The notes below the pieces were generated by a model. It was not told where the DNA came from and did no database searches. It saw nothing but the letters and a program-made list of their open reading frames with translations. Positions 29,526 to 38,347 of a stretch of 42,534 nt of DNA are shown here, in pieces (the first letter of the stretch is position 1; every line of letters begins with the position of its first letter). Source of the stretch: an uncultured Pseudomonadota bacterium. GTDB lineage: Bacteria; Pseudomonadota; Gammaproteobacteria; Steroidobacterales; Steroidobacteraceae. Location: NCBI GenBank assembly GCA_903884235.1, contig CAISEB010000056.1, positions 1 through 42,534 of the forward strand, read 5' to 3'. The position numbers and the translations under genes are program-made.

Positions 29526-31463
29526 ATGTCCTCGATGAACCTGATTCTGCGTGCCGCCGTGACGGCCTCGCTCGTTGCAAGTCTCGCCGCGTGCGGTGGT
29601 GGCGGTGGCGGTGCGTCCACGACCCCGGTCGGTGCGGCCGTGAAGACCCCGCTGTTGATCCGCGACGCTGCCGATGAGAACTGGGCGTCGGTCGGTGTGA
29701 AGGTGCTGTCGATCGCGCTGACGCAGCAGGGTGGCGGGACGGTCACGGTGTACGCACCGACCACGCCCGCGACCGTGAACCTCGCGCAGCTCGACCAGGT
29801 GTCCGATCTCGTCGCCGGTGCAATCCCCGCGGGCACGTATACCGGCGCGACGATCACTCTCGCCGCCAACCCCGGTGACGTGACGCTGACCGTCGCCCAG
29901 GACCCGGAGGCCGGCTTCTCGGCGACGCCAGGCACGACGATCCCCGCCAGCCAGATCATCGTCAATGGCGCGAGCGGCGCGAGCGGCGCGCAGACCGTTG
30001 CGATCGGCGTGACCTTCGAGAAGGCGGTCACGGTGACGACCGCGCAGTCGACGCCGGTCGAGCTCGACTTCGATCTTTCCCATCCGGCGTTCGTGATCAG
30101 CCATGCCGAGGCCGGTGGTCTCACGATCTACACGATCAGCTTCAACGGTGGCCCCGTACGGCACCACCCGCTGCGCAGCGTGATGGATCTCGTCCTGCGC
30201 CACTTCTATGGCACCGTCGCGTCGGTCGCGGCTGACAATGCGAGCCTCGTGCTCGACCGCGAGACGCCGACGCTCCCGGTCGCCTCCCCCGAGACGGCGA
30301 TCGCGACCGGCGACACGGCGACGATCCTCGCCGATGCCACGAATGGCACGCTCTACTACGACCTCGATGCGTCGTCGACGGCACCGACGGTGATCAAGGA
30401 CTTCTCGAGCGTCGCGAGCGCATTGTCCGGCCGACAGGTGCGCGTCCAGGCGCGCTACCAGGCCGATGGTTCGCTGGTCGCGACCCGCATCTTCTCGAGC
30501 GCGAGCTTCGCGACGGTCTGGGAGAGCCCGGAAGGGCACGTGCTGCGCGTTGATGCGGCCGGCAGCAGGCTCGTCGTCGCCAACGAGACCGACACGCCCG
30601 TCGTGCTCACGATCGACGCGAACACGAACTTCGTGCTCCCGAACCAGCCGGCTTCGAGCGCGCCGATCGGGACCGGCCCGGCGTTCCTCGCGAACCTCCG
30701 GCGCGGCTTCAAGGTGCACGCGACGGTCGACCCCGCAACGCCGACGCTGGCGAAGATCGTGGAGATCCAGACCGCCGCCTTCGGTGGCCGCATCCAGAAT
30801 GCCACGACGAGCTCGTTCGACTACCAGGCCGACTTCCGTCACCACGGGGATGCCTACTCGGTCACGCTGCCCTATATCTCGGCATCGACGGCGAACGGGA
30901 CCGACGGCAGCGGCAATCCGGTCAGCGGCTTCAAGTACTGGAACTTCGCGTACCCGACGCTCGTGACGACCTCGACCGCGACCACGACCGCGGAATCGAG
31001 TTTCGTCGCGGCGGTCGGCGGGACGGTCGGCTTCGGTGGCGTCACCTCGCCGCTCTACGCCAGGGGCGCGACGCACGCGGTGTGGGCCGATGCGGCGGCG
31101 CCGACGGGCTGGTCGGCGCCGTGGGTCGAGCTCGTGCCGACGAAGCTGCCGCTCGCGTTCGTCGCCACCGGGCCGACCGCCAATGCGTTCAGCGTCACGG
31201 CACCGGGCGGCACGACCCCCGTCACGATCTCCTACAGCACGACCGCCGGATCCGCGACCCTCGTCTACGAGGTCAACCGCTCGCAGAACCATGTGTCGGT
31301 CACGCCGCAGGACATCACGACGAGCGCGGGTGCCACGGCGCTCGCGGCCGGACTCGCCATCGGGGCGCCGGTCAAGATCAGTGGCATCCCGCAGGCCGAC
31401 GGCACGATGAAGGCATACGTGATCACGTACTTCACCGGCAGCCTGCCGAGCTGGACCGACTGA
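29526..31463 (+). CDS. DUF4382-like lipoprotein
   Basis: 645 aa from the ATG at 29526 with AAGGAG 7 nt upstream. Signal peptide with lipobox LAAC (Cys23) followed by a Gly-rich tether (GGGGGG). Residues about 40-170 resemble DUF4382 (LIRDAADENWASVGVKVLSIAL, then VNLAQLDQVSDLVAGAIPAGTYTGATITL). The remainder is Thr/Ala-rich beta-strand sequence with repeated DUF5666-like OB-type units (FYGTVASVAADNASLVLDRE, then ATVWESPEGHVLRVDAAGSRL; also FGGRIQNATTSSFDY). No catalytic motif was seen. Probably a surface or periplasmic beta-rich lipoprotein of unknown function. It converges on the winged-helix gene. Confidence 0.72.
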   Translation: MSSMNLILRAAVTASLVASLAACGGGGGGASTTPVGAAVKTPLLIRDAADENWASVGVKVLSIALTQQGGGTVTVYAPTTPATVNLAQLDQVSDLVAGAIPAGTYTGATITLAANPGDVTLTVAQDPEAGFSATPGTTIPASQIIVNGASGASGAQTVAIGVTFEKAVTVTTAQSTPVELDFDLSHPAFVISHAEAGGLTIYTISFNGGPVRHHPLRSVMDLVLRHFYGTVASVAADNASLVLDRETPTLPVASPETAIATGDTATILADATNGTLYYDLDASSTAPTVIKDFSSVASALSGRQVRVQARYQADGSLVATRIFSSASFATVWESPEGHVLRVDAAGSRLVVANETDTPVVLTIDANTNFVLPNQPASSAPIGTGPAFLANLRRGFKVHATVDPATPTLAKIVEIQTAAFGGRIQNATTSSFDYQADFRHHGDAYSVTLPYISASTANGTDGSGNPVSGFKYWNFAYPTLVTTSTATTTAESSFVAAVGGTVGFGGVTSPLYARGATHAVWADAAAPTGWSAPWVELVPTKLPLAFVATGPTANAFSVTAPGGTTPVTISYSTTAGSATLVYEVNRSQNHVSVTPQDITTSAGATALAAGLAIGAPVKISGIPQADGTMKAYVITYFTGSLPSWTD

Positions 31464-31473
31464 CGTCGGCGTT

Positions 31474-31496
31474 GGCGGGCCCCACCAGGGCCCGCC
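31474..31496. terminator. Bidirectional terminator hairpin between convergent genes
   Basis: GGCGGGCCC (31474-31482), loop CCACCA-like five nt, GGGCCCGCC (31488-31496). It sits in the 45-nt gap between the stops at 31463 (+) and 31509 (-), so it can serve both strands; no T-tract on either side. Confidence 0.65.
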
Positions 31497-31508
31497 TGCG
31501 ACGGCCGG

Positions 31509-33725
31509 CTACTTCAGCGTCGCGATCTCGATGTCGACCTGGGCGTCGGCGGTCTCGGCGAGGATCGCGCCACGGCCGTCCGCGGTCAGCGCGAGGCCGG
31601 AATCCTGCAGCAGGTTCGGGATGACCGGACCGGGTATGACCCGGCCGGTCGCGAACACGAACCGGGCGAGCGTCGGATCTCCGGCCGGCCGCGTCACGAA
31701 CCAGATCGCATCCGGTGCGACGTCCCAGTTGCGCCAGTCGAGGGGCGCGAGGTCCGCGGCGACCAGCGCATCGTCGCCACCGGGACCCGGGCTGCGACGC
31801 CACAGCCCGCGCCGGTCGGGGCGCACGAAATACAGCATCTCGCCATCCGTCGACTCGATCGCGGCGAAGCCGCCCTCCAGCGTCAACTGCTCGGCCTGGC
31901 CCGCGTTCGGCCACGGGCGGCGGTACAGCTGCCAGCGCGTGCCGCTGCGATTCGACGAGAAATACAGCCACTTGCCGTTGCGCGAGAAGCTCGGTGCGCG
32001 GGCGTCACCGGCGCCGCTGGCGAGGGCCTCGCTGCCGGTCGCGATGTCCACGACCCAGACGCCAAGATGACCGTCCCGCACGGCGCCGAATGCCACCTGC
32101 CTGCCATCGGGTGAGAAGCGGGGCGTCTCGATGTAGTCGAACTTCGAGCGCGTCAGCGGCGCCGGATCCGTGCCGTCGCCCGCCGCGAGCCACAGCTGCT
32201 CGTGGCCAGCGAGGTTGGACACGAACACCGAGTGGTGGCCATCGACCGAGCGCTGCGCGCCGCGGTCGAGTGCGCCGCCCTCGCGCCAGGGCCGGCCGGT
32301 GGCCTCGTCTGCAGCCGCACCGTGCACGACGAAGCGTGTCGTCACGTGCCAGTGTTCATAGGCGAGCACGGCGCCGTCATCGGTGAGCGCCGGATGCCGG
32401 ACCGGGTCGCCGAGCCGGACGATGGGCGCGGGGGGTGCGCCATCGAGTCGCACCCGCCATAGCGCGTCGTAGCCGAGGCGCGGCGAGGCGACGAGCAGCG
32501 ACAGGCCGCGCGGCTCCCAGGCGAGTCCAGCGAGCGGCAGCGCATCGCGCGTCAGGTGCTCGGGCTTGCCGCCGATCTCGAGCAGGTACGCGTCCTCGAC
32601 ACCCGGCGCGCGCGTGCGGACGAAAGCGAGGCGTCGCCCGTTCGAGGCGAGCGCGGGATTCGAGTCACCCGGCATGCCGATGGTCGGACTCGTCACGCCG
32701 ATCATCGTGCCGTCCTTGACGCTCACCGAGACGATCTGCGAGGCGTGGTTCCACTCCGAACGGTTCGTGAACGTGAGGACATCGCCACTGGGCAGCCAGG
32801 TCATCGGACCGCCGCCACCGAAGTCGCACGCCGCGATCCGGCGTGGCTCGCCGCCGTCGGCGGGCACGACCATCACCGAGCAGTTGCCGGGCACGGCGCG
32901 CTGGAACGCGATCAGGCCGCCCTGCGGCGCCCAGGTGGGGAAGCGGTCGTGGCCCTCGCCGTCGGTCAGCTGCCGGGGCGTGCCGCCGGAGCGCGGCAGC
33001 ACGTACAGCTTCTCGCTGCCATCGGGCTTGCGCCACGAGTAGGCGATGCGGCTGCCGTCCTGCGAGAAGCTCGGCGAGAGCTGCATGCCGGGCCCCGACG
33101 CGAGCACGGTGACCTTGTCGACCTGGCCGTAGAACGCGCCCTGCTTGCGACCGACCATGAACAGCAGCGTGACCGACATGATGCCGACGGCAATGGCGGC
33201 GAAGGCGATCGCGAGCGTCCGGGGCCGGCGCCGCTGCCGCCAGGCGTCGACGGCCGGCGGCGTTTCCTTGAGCGGCGCGTCATCGTCGGCGAGGACCGGG
33301 CGTTCCTCGCGCGGCGCGCCGAACTCGAGCGCGTAGGCATCGCCGGGTGCATTGACGAGGCTGACCGAGCCGTCCTCGGAGAACAGGCGGCGCAGCGTCG
33401 ACAGCACGCGCCGCAGCTTCTCGCGGTGCGTCTCGGGGTGTGCCGGTCCGAACAGGCTGAGGATCAGCTGGTCGCGGTTCACGCCCTCCGGGGGCGCCGC
33501 GGCGAGGATCAGCACCGCCGAGAGCACCTGCTCGTCGAGGTCCGCGACCCGCGTGCCTCGCGTCATGCGCCGCAGCAGCGGTTCGACGTGCCACGTGCCG
33601 AGCTCGAACGGGGGCACGTCCTCCGGGCGCGGTGGCGGCACGACCGGGGCCGGTGCCTTCTGCGCCGGGCGGCCGAAGCGCGTGCGCTTGCCGAGCTCCA
33701 GGAAGGTCTGGCCGCGCCGCTTCAT
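31509..33725 (-). CDS. Winged-helix membrane regulator with TolB/PD40-type beta-propeller
   Basis: 738 aa from the ATG at 33725, which overlaps the stop of the upstream peptidase gene (ATGA). Residues about 40-136 are an OmpR/PhoB-type winged-helix domain (FELGTWHVEPLLRRMTRGTRVADLDEQVLSAVLIL, RDQLILSLFG, HREKLRRVLSTLRRLFSED). One membrane segment follows (about 169-191), then a periplasmic propeller of WD40-like PD40 repeats (LSPSFSQDGSRIAYSW, FPTWAPQGGLIAFQR, PRFSPDGRQVAFGA, PSFSRNGKWLYFSS). This is the layout of ToxR/CadC-like one-component regulators with a sensor propeller. Targets are unknown; the co-transcribed peptidase suggests a peptide or envelope signal. Confidence 0.88.
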   Translation of the reverse strand: MKRRGQTFLELGKRTRFGRPAQKAPAPVVPPPRPEDVPPFELGTWHVEPLLRRMTRGTRVADLDEQVLSAVLILAAAPPEGVNRDQLILSLFGPAHPETHREKLRRVLSTLRRLFSEDGSVSLVNAPGDAYALEFGAPREERPVLADDDAPLKETPPAVDAWRQRRRPRTLAIAFAAIAVGIMSVTLLFMVGRKQGAFYGQVDKVTVLASGPGMQLSPSFSQDGSRIAYSWRKPDGSEKLYVLPRSGGTPRQLTDGEGHDRFPTWAPQGGLIAFQRAVPGNCSVMVVPADGGEPRRIAACDFGGGGPMTWLPSGDVLTFTNRSEWNHASQIVSVSVKDGTMIGVTSPTIGMPGDSNPALASNGRRLAFVRTRAPGVEDAYLLEIGGKPEHLTRDALPLAGLAWEPRGLSLLVASPRLGYDALWRVRLDGAPPAPIVRLGDPVRHPALTDDGAVLAYEHWHVTTRFVVHGAAADEATGRPWREGGALDRGAQRSVDGHHSVFVSNLAGHEQLWLAAGDGTDPAPLTRSKFDYIETPRFSPDGRQVAFGAVRDGHLGVWVVDIATGSEALASGAGDARAPSFSRNGKWLYFSSNRSGTRWQLYRRPWPNAGQAEQLTLEGGFAAIESTDGEMLYFVRPDRRGLWRRSPGPGGDDALVAADLAPLDWRNWDVAPDAIWFVTRPAGDPTLARFVFATGRVIPGPVIPNLLQDSGLALTADGRGAILAETADAQVDIEIATLK

Positions 33726-35953
33726 GGCTTGACCTCGAGACCGGCGTAGCGAGCGGCGAAGGCCCACTGGTCGGCGTAGTCCTCGACCTGCATCCACACG
33801 GGCCGGTCGTTGCCGTGCCCCGCGCGCGTCTCGACGCGCAGCAGCATCGGGTTCGCGCAGGCCGGCGGGACCGCCGCCTGCAGCGCTGCGGCGAACTTGT
33901 AGCTGTGCCAGGGCATGACGCGGTCGTCATGCTCGGCGGTCGTCACCAGTGTCGGCGGATAGCAGGTGCCGCGGCGCACGTTGTGGACGGGCGAGTAGGC
34001 CCTGAGCGCGCGGAACTGCGCCGCATCCTCCGACAGCCCGTAGTCCGAGGACCACTGGCGCGCGTTCGCGCTGGCGGTGTGGTAGCGCAGCATGTCCATC
34101 ACGCCGACGACCGGCAGTGCCGCCGCATACAGGTCCGGGCGCTGCAGCAGCACCGCGCCGACCAGCAGGCCGCCGTTGCTGCGGCCACGGATCACGAGGT
34201 GCTCGCGGCTCGTGACCCGGTTGGCGATCAGCCATTCGCTCGCCGCGATGAAATCATCGAAGGTGTGCTGCTTCTGGGTGCCGGTGCCGGCGCGGTGCCA
34301 TGCCTCGCCATATTCGGCGCCGCCGCGCAGGTTCGCCACGGCGTACACGCCGCCCTGCTCGAGCCAGACGGCGACTGGCACGCTGAACGAGGGCAGCAGC
34401 GGCACGTTGAAGCCGCCGTAGCCGTAGAGCAGGGTCGGCTGGCGGCCGTCGCGTGGCAGGTCGCGGCGATGCGTGACGTACATCGGCACGCGCGTTCCAT
34501 CCCGGGACGTCGCGAACACCTGCTCGGTGACGTAGCGGGCGGGATCCAGTGCGACCGACGGGCGACGAAACAGCGTCGCGCGGCCGCTCGCAACGTCGAG
34601 CCGATAGAGCGCGTGCGGCGTCAGGAAGTCCGTGTAGGCGAAGTAGAGCTGCCGGTCCGCGTCGCGCCCCTCGAGCCCGAGCACCTCGCCGAGACCCGGC
34701 AGCTCCACGTCCGTGCCGCCGCCGCCATCGAGGTCGTGGAGGCGGACGAGCGAGTGCGCGTCGTGCAGGTAGCGCACGACGAAGCGTCCGCCGGCGAGCG
34801 TCGCGCCGTCGATCACGTCGGGGCGCTCCGCGACAAGCACGCGCCAGTCGGCCGGGTCCGGCCGATCGAGGTCGATCGCGACGATGCGACCGTTCGGCGC
34901 ACCGGACGTCGTCAGGAAGTAGAAGGTGCGGCCACGGTTGCCGAGGAACTCGTAGCGGCCATCCCAGCGATCGAGCAGCCGGATCGCGTCGTCATCCGGT
35001 GCCGCCCGGTCGAGCAGGTACACGCCGTTGCTCGCGAAGCCGTCGCTGACGGTCACGATCAGCCAGCGACCGTCGTCGGTGACCGCCGCGTAGGGGTTGC
35101 GGGTCGGGTGGTCGGTGATCGCGTAGACGAAGCGGTCGGAGGCCTGCGGGGTGCCGAGCGCGTGGAACCAGACCGCGACCTGCTTCGTGTCGTCACCGTG
35201 CGTCTCGTCGGCGAGCGGGTAGCGGGAATAGTAGAAGCCGGTGCCATCGGGCAGCCACGACAGCGGCGTGAACTTCACGAGGCTGAGTTGCTCCGGCAGG
35301 TCCACCGCGCGCTCGACGTCGCGGACGCGGACCGTCTTCCAGTCCGTGCCGCCATCGGCCGTGGCGTAGGCGACATGGCGGCCGTCGGGCGCCACGGTGA
35401 ACGAGGTCACCGCGACGGTGCGATCGACGGCGAACGCGTTCGGATCGAGGACGATGCGCGGCGTCGCGTCGGGTCCGTCGGCGACCATGAGCACGCTCTG
35501 GTCCTCGCCGCCGCTGTTGTACAGGTAGAACGTGCGTCCGCCGCGCGTGAGCGGCACCTCGAAGGAGTGGGTTCCGGAGAGGGAGGCGCCCCAGCGCTCG
35601 AAGTTCCACAGCGCAGCGAGCCGGGCGCGCAGCGGCTCGCGTGCCGGCAGGGCGCCGAGGAACGGCTGGCTCACCGCGTTCTGCGCCTCGACCCAGTCAT
35701 GCACCTCGGCGGAGCCAATCTCCTCGAGCCAGCGGCCGGGATCGGCGACGTCGACGCCATGGTAGGTGTCGTGCTGGTCGGACAGGCGGGTGGCGGGGTA
35801 GCGGGGCACGCTCATCGGGGCAGTCCCGGTCGGCAGGGTCGGCGGCGCCGGCATCGTCGTACAGCCGACCAGCATGGCGCCGGCCAGCGCGAGCGCCGGC
35901 GCGCAGCAGCGCCGGATGGATCGGCCGCGGGCCGGGACGGCCAGGTCAGGCAT
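33722..35953 (-). CDS. Prolyl oligopeptidase family S9 lipoprotein
   Basis: 743 aa. The signal sequence ends in a lipobox LVGC (Cys31), so the enzyme is predicted to be membrane-tethered in the periplasm. An N-terminal seven-blade propeller (about 80-480) starts with DTYHGVDVADPGRWLE. The C-terminal alpha/beta hydrolase has the full S9A triad: Ser592 in GRSNGGLL, Asp in EHDDRV (676-677), His713 in RAGHG. It cleaves short peptides after proline. It overlaps the winged-helix regulator by 4 nt, so the two are translated together. It lies 70 nt downstream of gst. Confidence 0.93.
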   Translation of the reverse strand: MPDLAVPARGRSIRRCCAPALALAGAMLVGCTTMPAPPTLPTGTAPMSVPRYPATRLSDQHDTYHGVDVADPGRWLEEIGSAEVHDWVEAQNAVSQPFLGALPAREPLRARLAALWNFERWGASLSGTHSFEVPLTRGGRTFYLYNSGGEDQSVLMVADGPDATPRIVLDPNAFAVDRTVAVTSFTVAPDGRHVAYATADGGTDWKTVRVRDVERAVDLPEQLSLVKFTPLSWLPDGTGFYYSRYPLADETHGDDTKQVAVWFHALGTPQASDRFVYAITDHPTRNPYAAVTDDGRWLIVTVSDGFASNGVYLLDRAAPDDDAIRLLDRWDGRYEFLGNRGRTFYFLTTSGAPNGRIVAIDLDRPDPADWRVLVAERPDVIDGATLAGGRFVVRYLHDAHSLVRLHDLDGGGGTDVELPGLGEVLGLEGRDADRQLYFAYTDFLTPHALYRLDVASGRATLFRRPSVALDPARYVTEQVFATSRDGTRVPMYVTHRRDLPRDGRQPTLLYGYGGFNVPLLPSFSVPVAVWLEQGGVYAVANLRGGAEYGEAWHRAGTGTQKQHTFDDFIAASEWLIANRVTSREHLVIRGRSNGGLLVGAVLLQRPDLYAAALPVVGVMDMLRYHTASANARQWSSDYGLSEDAAQFRALRAYSPVHNVRRGTCYPPTLVTTAEHDDRVMPWHSYKFAAALQAAVPPACANPMLLRVETRAGHGNDRPVWMQVEDYADQWAFAARYAGLEVKP

Positions 35954-35980
35954 GGGGAGCGACTCCGGCGGGGAGGGCGG

Positions 35981-35989
35981 ATTCTACCA
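35981..35989 (-). promoter_or_regulatory. Extended -10 promoter of the oligopeptidase operon
   Basis: Minus strand reads TGG-TAGAAT (35989-35981), an extended -10, about 28 nt upstream of the ATG at 35953. No good -35, which is acceptable for extended -10 promoters. Confidence 0.45.
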
Positions 35990-36023
35990 GAGGGCGTCCG
36001 CGGGACCGCAGCCCGGGCGCGGC

Positions 36024-36638
36024 TCAGGCCTGTGCGCTCGGGCGTGCGCGGACCGCATCGTACCAGCGCTTCAGCGCCGGCAGGTCGTCGCCGACGCGCA
36101 TCCCGATCACCCTCGCGAAGTCGACCGTCGTGAAGGCCACGACGTCGGCCATGCTGAACGAGTCCCGCGCGACGAACTCGCGCGTCGCGAGGGTCGCGGC
36201 GAGATGCCGCCATTCGGCCGCGACCGTCCCGCGCTGCAGCTCGCCGAATGCGGGGACCTGCTCGAGGCGGCCGGCCCAGAACGTGTTCGTGTGCTGGAAC
36301 ACCTCGACCGTCGGGATGTACATGCGGAACATCAGCCGGTCGATCCAGCGGTTCACGGCGAGCCGCTCGTCGGCGTCGCCGCCGAACAGGTCGGGCGACG
36401 GGTAACGCTCCTCGAGCCAGCGGCAGATCGCCAGCGATTCGGTGGTCCGCGAGCCGTCCTCGCGCTCGAGCACCGGGGTCTCGCCGAGCGGATTGACCTC
36501 GAGGAAGTCCGCGGTGCGGTTCGCGCCATCCGCGATGCTCACCTCGACGTACTCGAGCGCGATGCCCTTCTCGGCTGCATACATGCGCACGCGGCGCGGG
36601 CTCGGCGCGCGTGGACTCGTGTAGAGCTTCAGCGTCAC
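36024..36638 (-). CDS. Glutathione S-transferase
   Basis: 204 aa. N-terminal thioredoxin-like domain beginning [24 protein letters not shown], with the GSH-binding [15 protein letters not shown] (cis-Pro) and [12 protein letters not shown] motifs; C-terminal helical domain with [16 protein letters not shown], the usual N-cap/Asp motif. Substrate unknown. The start is GTG, overlapping the yacG stop by 4 nt (GTGA), so it has joined the end of the pil-coaE-zapD-yacG run. Confidence 0.92.
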   Translation of the reverse strand: MTLKLYTSPRAPSPRRVRMYAAEKGIALEYVEVSIADGANRTADFLEVNPLGETPVLEREDGSRTTESLAICRWLEERYPSPDLFGGDADERLAVNRWIDRLMFRMYIPTVEVFQHTNTFWAGRLEQVPAFGELQRGTVAAEWRHLAATLATREFVARDSFSMADVVAFTTVDFARVIGMRVGDDLPALKRWYDAVRARPSAQA

Positions 36639-36841
36639 GGTGCGTCCTCCTGATCGGGCGTCGTCGGCTGCGCGCCGGCGTCGTCATCGGCCGCTTCGCC
36701 CGGGATCGCATGGCGTTCCGTGAACCACGCGCCGAGGTCGATGAGCTGGCATCGCTCGCTGCAGAACGGCCGCCACAGGTCCCCCGCGGCGGGCCGGAAC
36801 GGCCGCCGGCAGCCGGGGCACTTGCGCTCGGGCGCGATCAT
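36635..36841 (-). CDS. yacG: DNA gyrase inhibitor YacG
   Basis: 68-aa zinc protein. The four ligands are C8, C11 (KCPGC) and C27, C31 (FCSERC), followed by the family core [17 protein letters not shown] and an acidic tail. E. coli YacG binds GyrB and blocks DNA binding. It lies 7 nt after zapD, in the conserved coaE-zapD-yacG block. Confidence 0.95.
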   Translation of the reverse strand: MIAPERKCPGCRRPFRPAAGDLWRPFCSERCQLIDLGAWFTERHAIPGEAADDDAGAQPTTPDQEDAP

Positions 36842-36848
36842 CGGCGGT

Positions 36849-37658
36849 TCAGGTGCAGCAGGTCAGGACGAACGGAACGTCGCCCGGTGCCTGGATGGGG
36901 CGCGCGTCGGCATCGACCCAGCTCAGGAAGCGGATGCTGCAGCGATGATGGCTGCCGCTGATCTCGGGGAAGAGTGCTGTGTCGCCAGGCAGCGTGATCC
37001 TGAGCAGCTGGATCGGCGTGTCGCGCTCGAATACGAGCTGGTAGCTGCCGCCGGTCGCGACCTCGGTGCGGGCGCGCGCGTTCTCGCGCGTCACCCAGAG
37101 CAGGTCCGAGACACTCTCGCACAGCGGCCTGAGCGAGCCGATCCAGCGGTTGAAGTCCGACTGGCGCGTGGCACCGGGCAGGTTCAGCCAGTGATAGTAG
37201 TCCGGGAGGTCGAACTCGCACGTGCCGCCGGGGATCGCGCTGCGGTGCTTGATGGCGGAGAGGAACTCACTCTCGCGCAGCTTCGATATCGCGGCGGTCG
37301 AGGAGGCCTGCAGGTCGTCGCGCCGCTGCGTGAGCTTGGCGATCACGGATCGCAGGCGCGTGGTGTCGACGCCCGGCCGGTTCTGGAAGTCGCGCAGCAG
37401 CGCCATCTGCCGCTCGAGGTCCTTGAGCACGTCACCCTTCGGGTCGCCGCGCGAGGTGATCGCGAGGATCTCCAGCAGGCTCGAGACCGCGGCCCGGCTC
37501 GACCACGCGGTCGGCGTGTCGTTGTGGTAGGTCGCCTGCTGGTACAGGAACTCGAGGCGCAGGAACGACCGCATCCGCTCGTTGAGCGGCTGCTCGAACA
37601 CCACGCTGCGACGGGCCGGTGCGGGCTCGGGGGCGCTCTCGGGGGTCATCTGCTGCAT
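36849..37658 (-). CDS. zapD: FtsZ-associated protein ZapD
   Basis: ZapD (YacF) crosslinks FtsZ protofilaments by binding the FtsZ C-terminal peptide. 269 aa. Recognisable family N-terminus [19 protein letters not shown], helical domain with [19 protein letters not shown] and [21 protein letters not shown]-like segments, and a C-terminal beta domain ([23 protein letters not shown]). The start is taken at the ATG at 37658; ATG 37649 is possible. A longer frame to 37766 runs toward coaE and is not family sequence. Its partner FtsZ is encoded at 18411-19589. Confidence 0.92.
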   Translation of the reverse strand: MQQMTPESAPEPAPARRSVVFEQPLNERMRSFLRLEFLYQQATYHNDTPTAWSSRAAVSSLLEILAITSRGDPKGDVLKDLERQMALLRDFQNRPGVDTTRLRSVIAKLTQRRDDLQASSTAAISKLRESEFLSAIKHRSAIPGGTCEFDLPDYYHWLNLPGATRQSDFNRWIGSLRPLCESVSDLLWVTRENARARTEVATGGSYQLVFERDTPIQLLRITLPGDTALFPEISGSHHRCSIRFLSWVDADARPIQAPGDVPFVLTCCT

Positions 37659-37719
37659 CGCCCTATTCTGCGCGTGGTTCCGGGAGCCCGTAAACCCGTC
37701 TGTGCGCTGCGACAGGGCA

Positions 37720-38343
37720 TCAGCCGGGGTCGGCCCGGCCGGCCGCGAGCGCCAGGTAGCGCGCATGCAGCACCGCCACCGCCGCAGGCAGCGCGGCGAG
37801 CGGGCCGCTGTTGTCGAGGACGTCGTCCGCGGCCGCCAGCCGCGCCTCCCGGGTCGCCTGGGCGGCGAGGATCGCCGCGGCCCCCTCTGGGGTTTCGCGG
37901 TCCCGGGACAGCAGCCTCGCGAGCTGGAGATCGCGCGGGCAATCGATGACCAGGACCCGGTCGACGTCGTCGCGCCGGGGTCCGCCCTCGACCAGCAGCG
38001 GGATCGCGATCACCACGTACGGGGCGTTCGTGGCCGCCACGCGCGTCCGCTGCAGCGCGCGGATCGCGGGGTGCAGGATCGCCTCCAGCGCACGGCGTCG
38101 CGACGGGTCGGCGAACACGATCGAGCGCAGGCGGCGCCGGTCCAGGCGGCCCAGAGGATCGAGGATCCCGGGGCCGAATTCGGCCACGACGGCCTCGAGC
38201 GACGGCTGGCCGGGCTCGACGACCTCGCGGGCGAGGGCGTCGGTGTCCACCACCGGGATCCCGATCCGCTGGAACTCGGCGGCGACCGCGCTCTTGCCGC
38301 TTGCGATGCCGCCGGTCAGGCCGATCCGCAGCGGCGTTGCCAT
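37720..38343 (-). CDS. coaE: Dephospho-CoA kinase
   Basis: Final step of coenzyme A synthesis. 207 aa. P-loop GGIASGKS (11-18), VVDTDALAREVVEPGQP, HPAIRALQ and the lid-like DCPRDLQLARLLSRDRETPEGAAAILAAQ. It begins 4 nt after the pilD stop. The pilD-coaE pairing is a known gammaproteobacterial arrangement with no functional link. Confidence 0.96.
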   Translation of the reverse strand: MATPLRIGLTGGIASGKSAVAAEFQRIGIPVVDTDALAREVVEPGQPSLEAVVAEFGPGILDPLGRLDRRRLRSIVFADPSRRRALEAILHPAIRALQRTRVAATNAPYVVIAIPLLVEGGPRRDDVDRVLVIDCPRDLQLARLLSRDRETPEGAAAILAAQATREARLAAADDVLDNSGPLAALPAAVAVLHARYLALAAGRADPG

Positions 38344-38347
38344 CGGC

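Noticed and set aside
28131-31292. 1053-codon open frame on the minus strand
   Set aside because: It lies antisense to DUF2059, mutT and the lipoprotein gene, has no start context or known motif, and is Arg/Gly/Asp-rich, as antisense frames of high-GC genes are.
33632-36133. 833-codon plus-strand open frame
   Set aside because: Antisense shadow of the oligopeptidase and regulator genes, both of which have complete domains on the minus strand.
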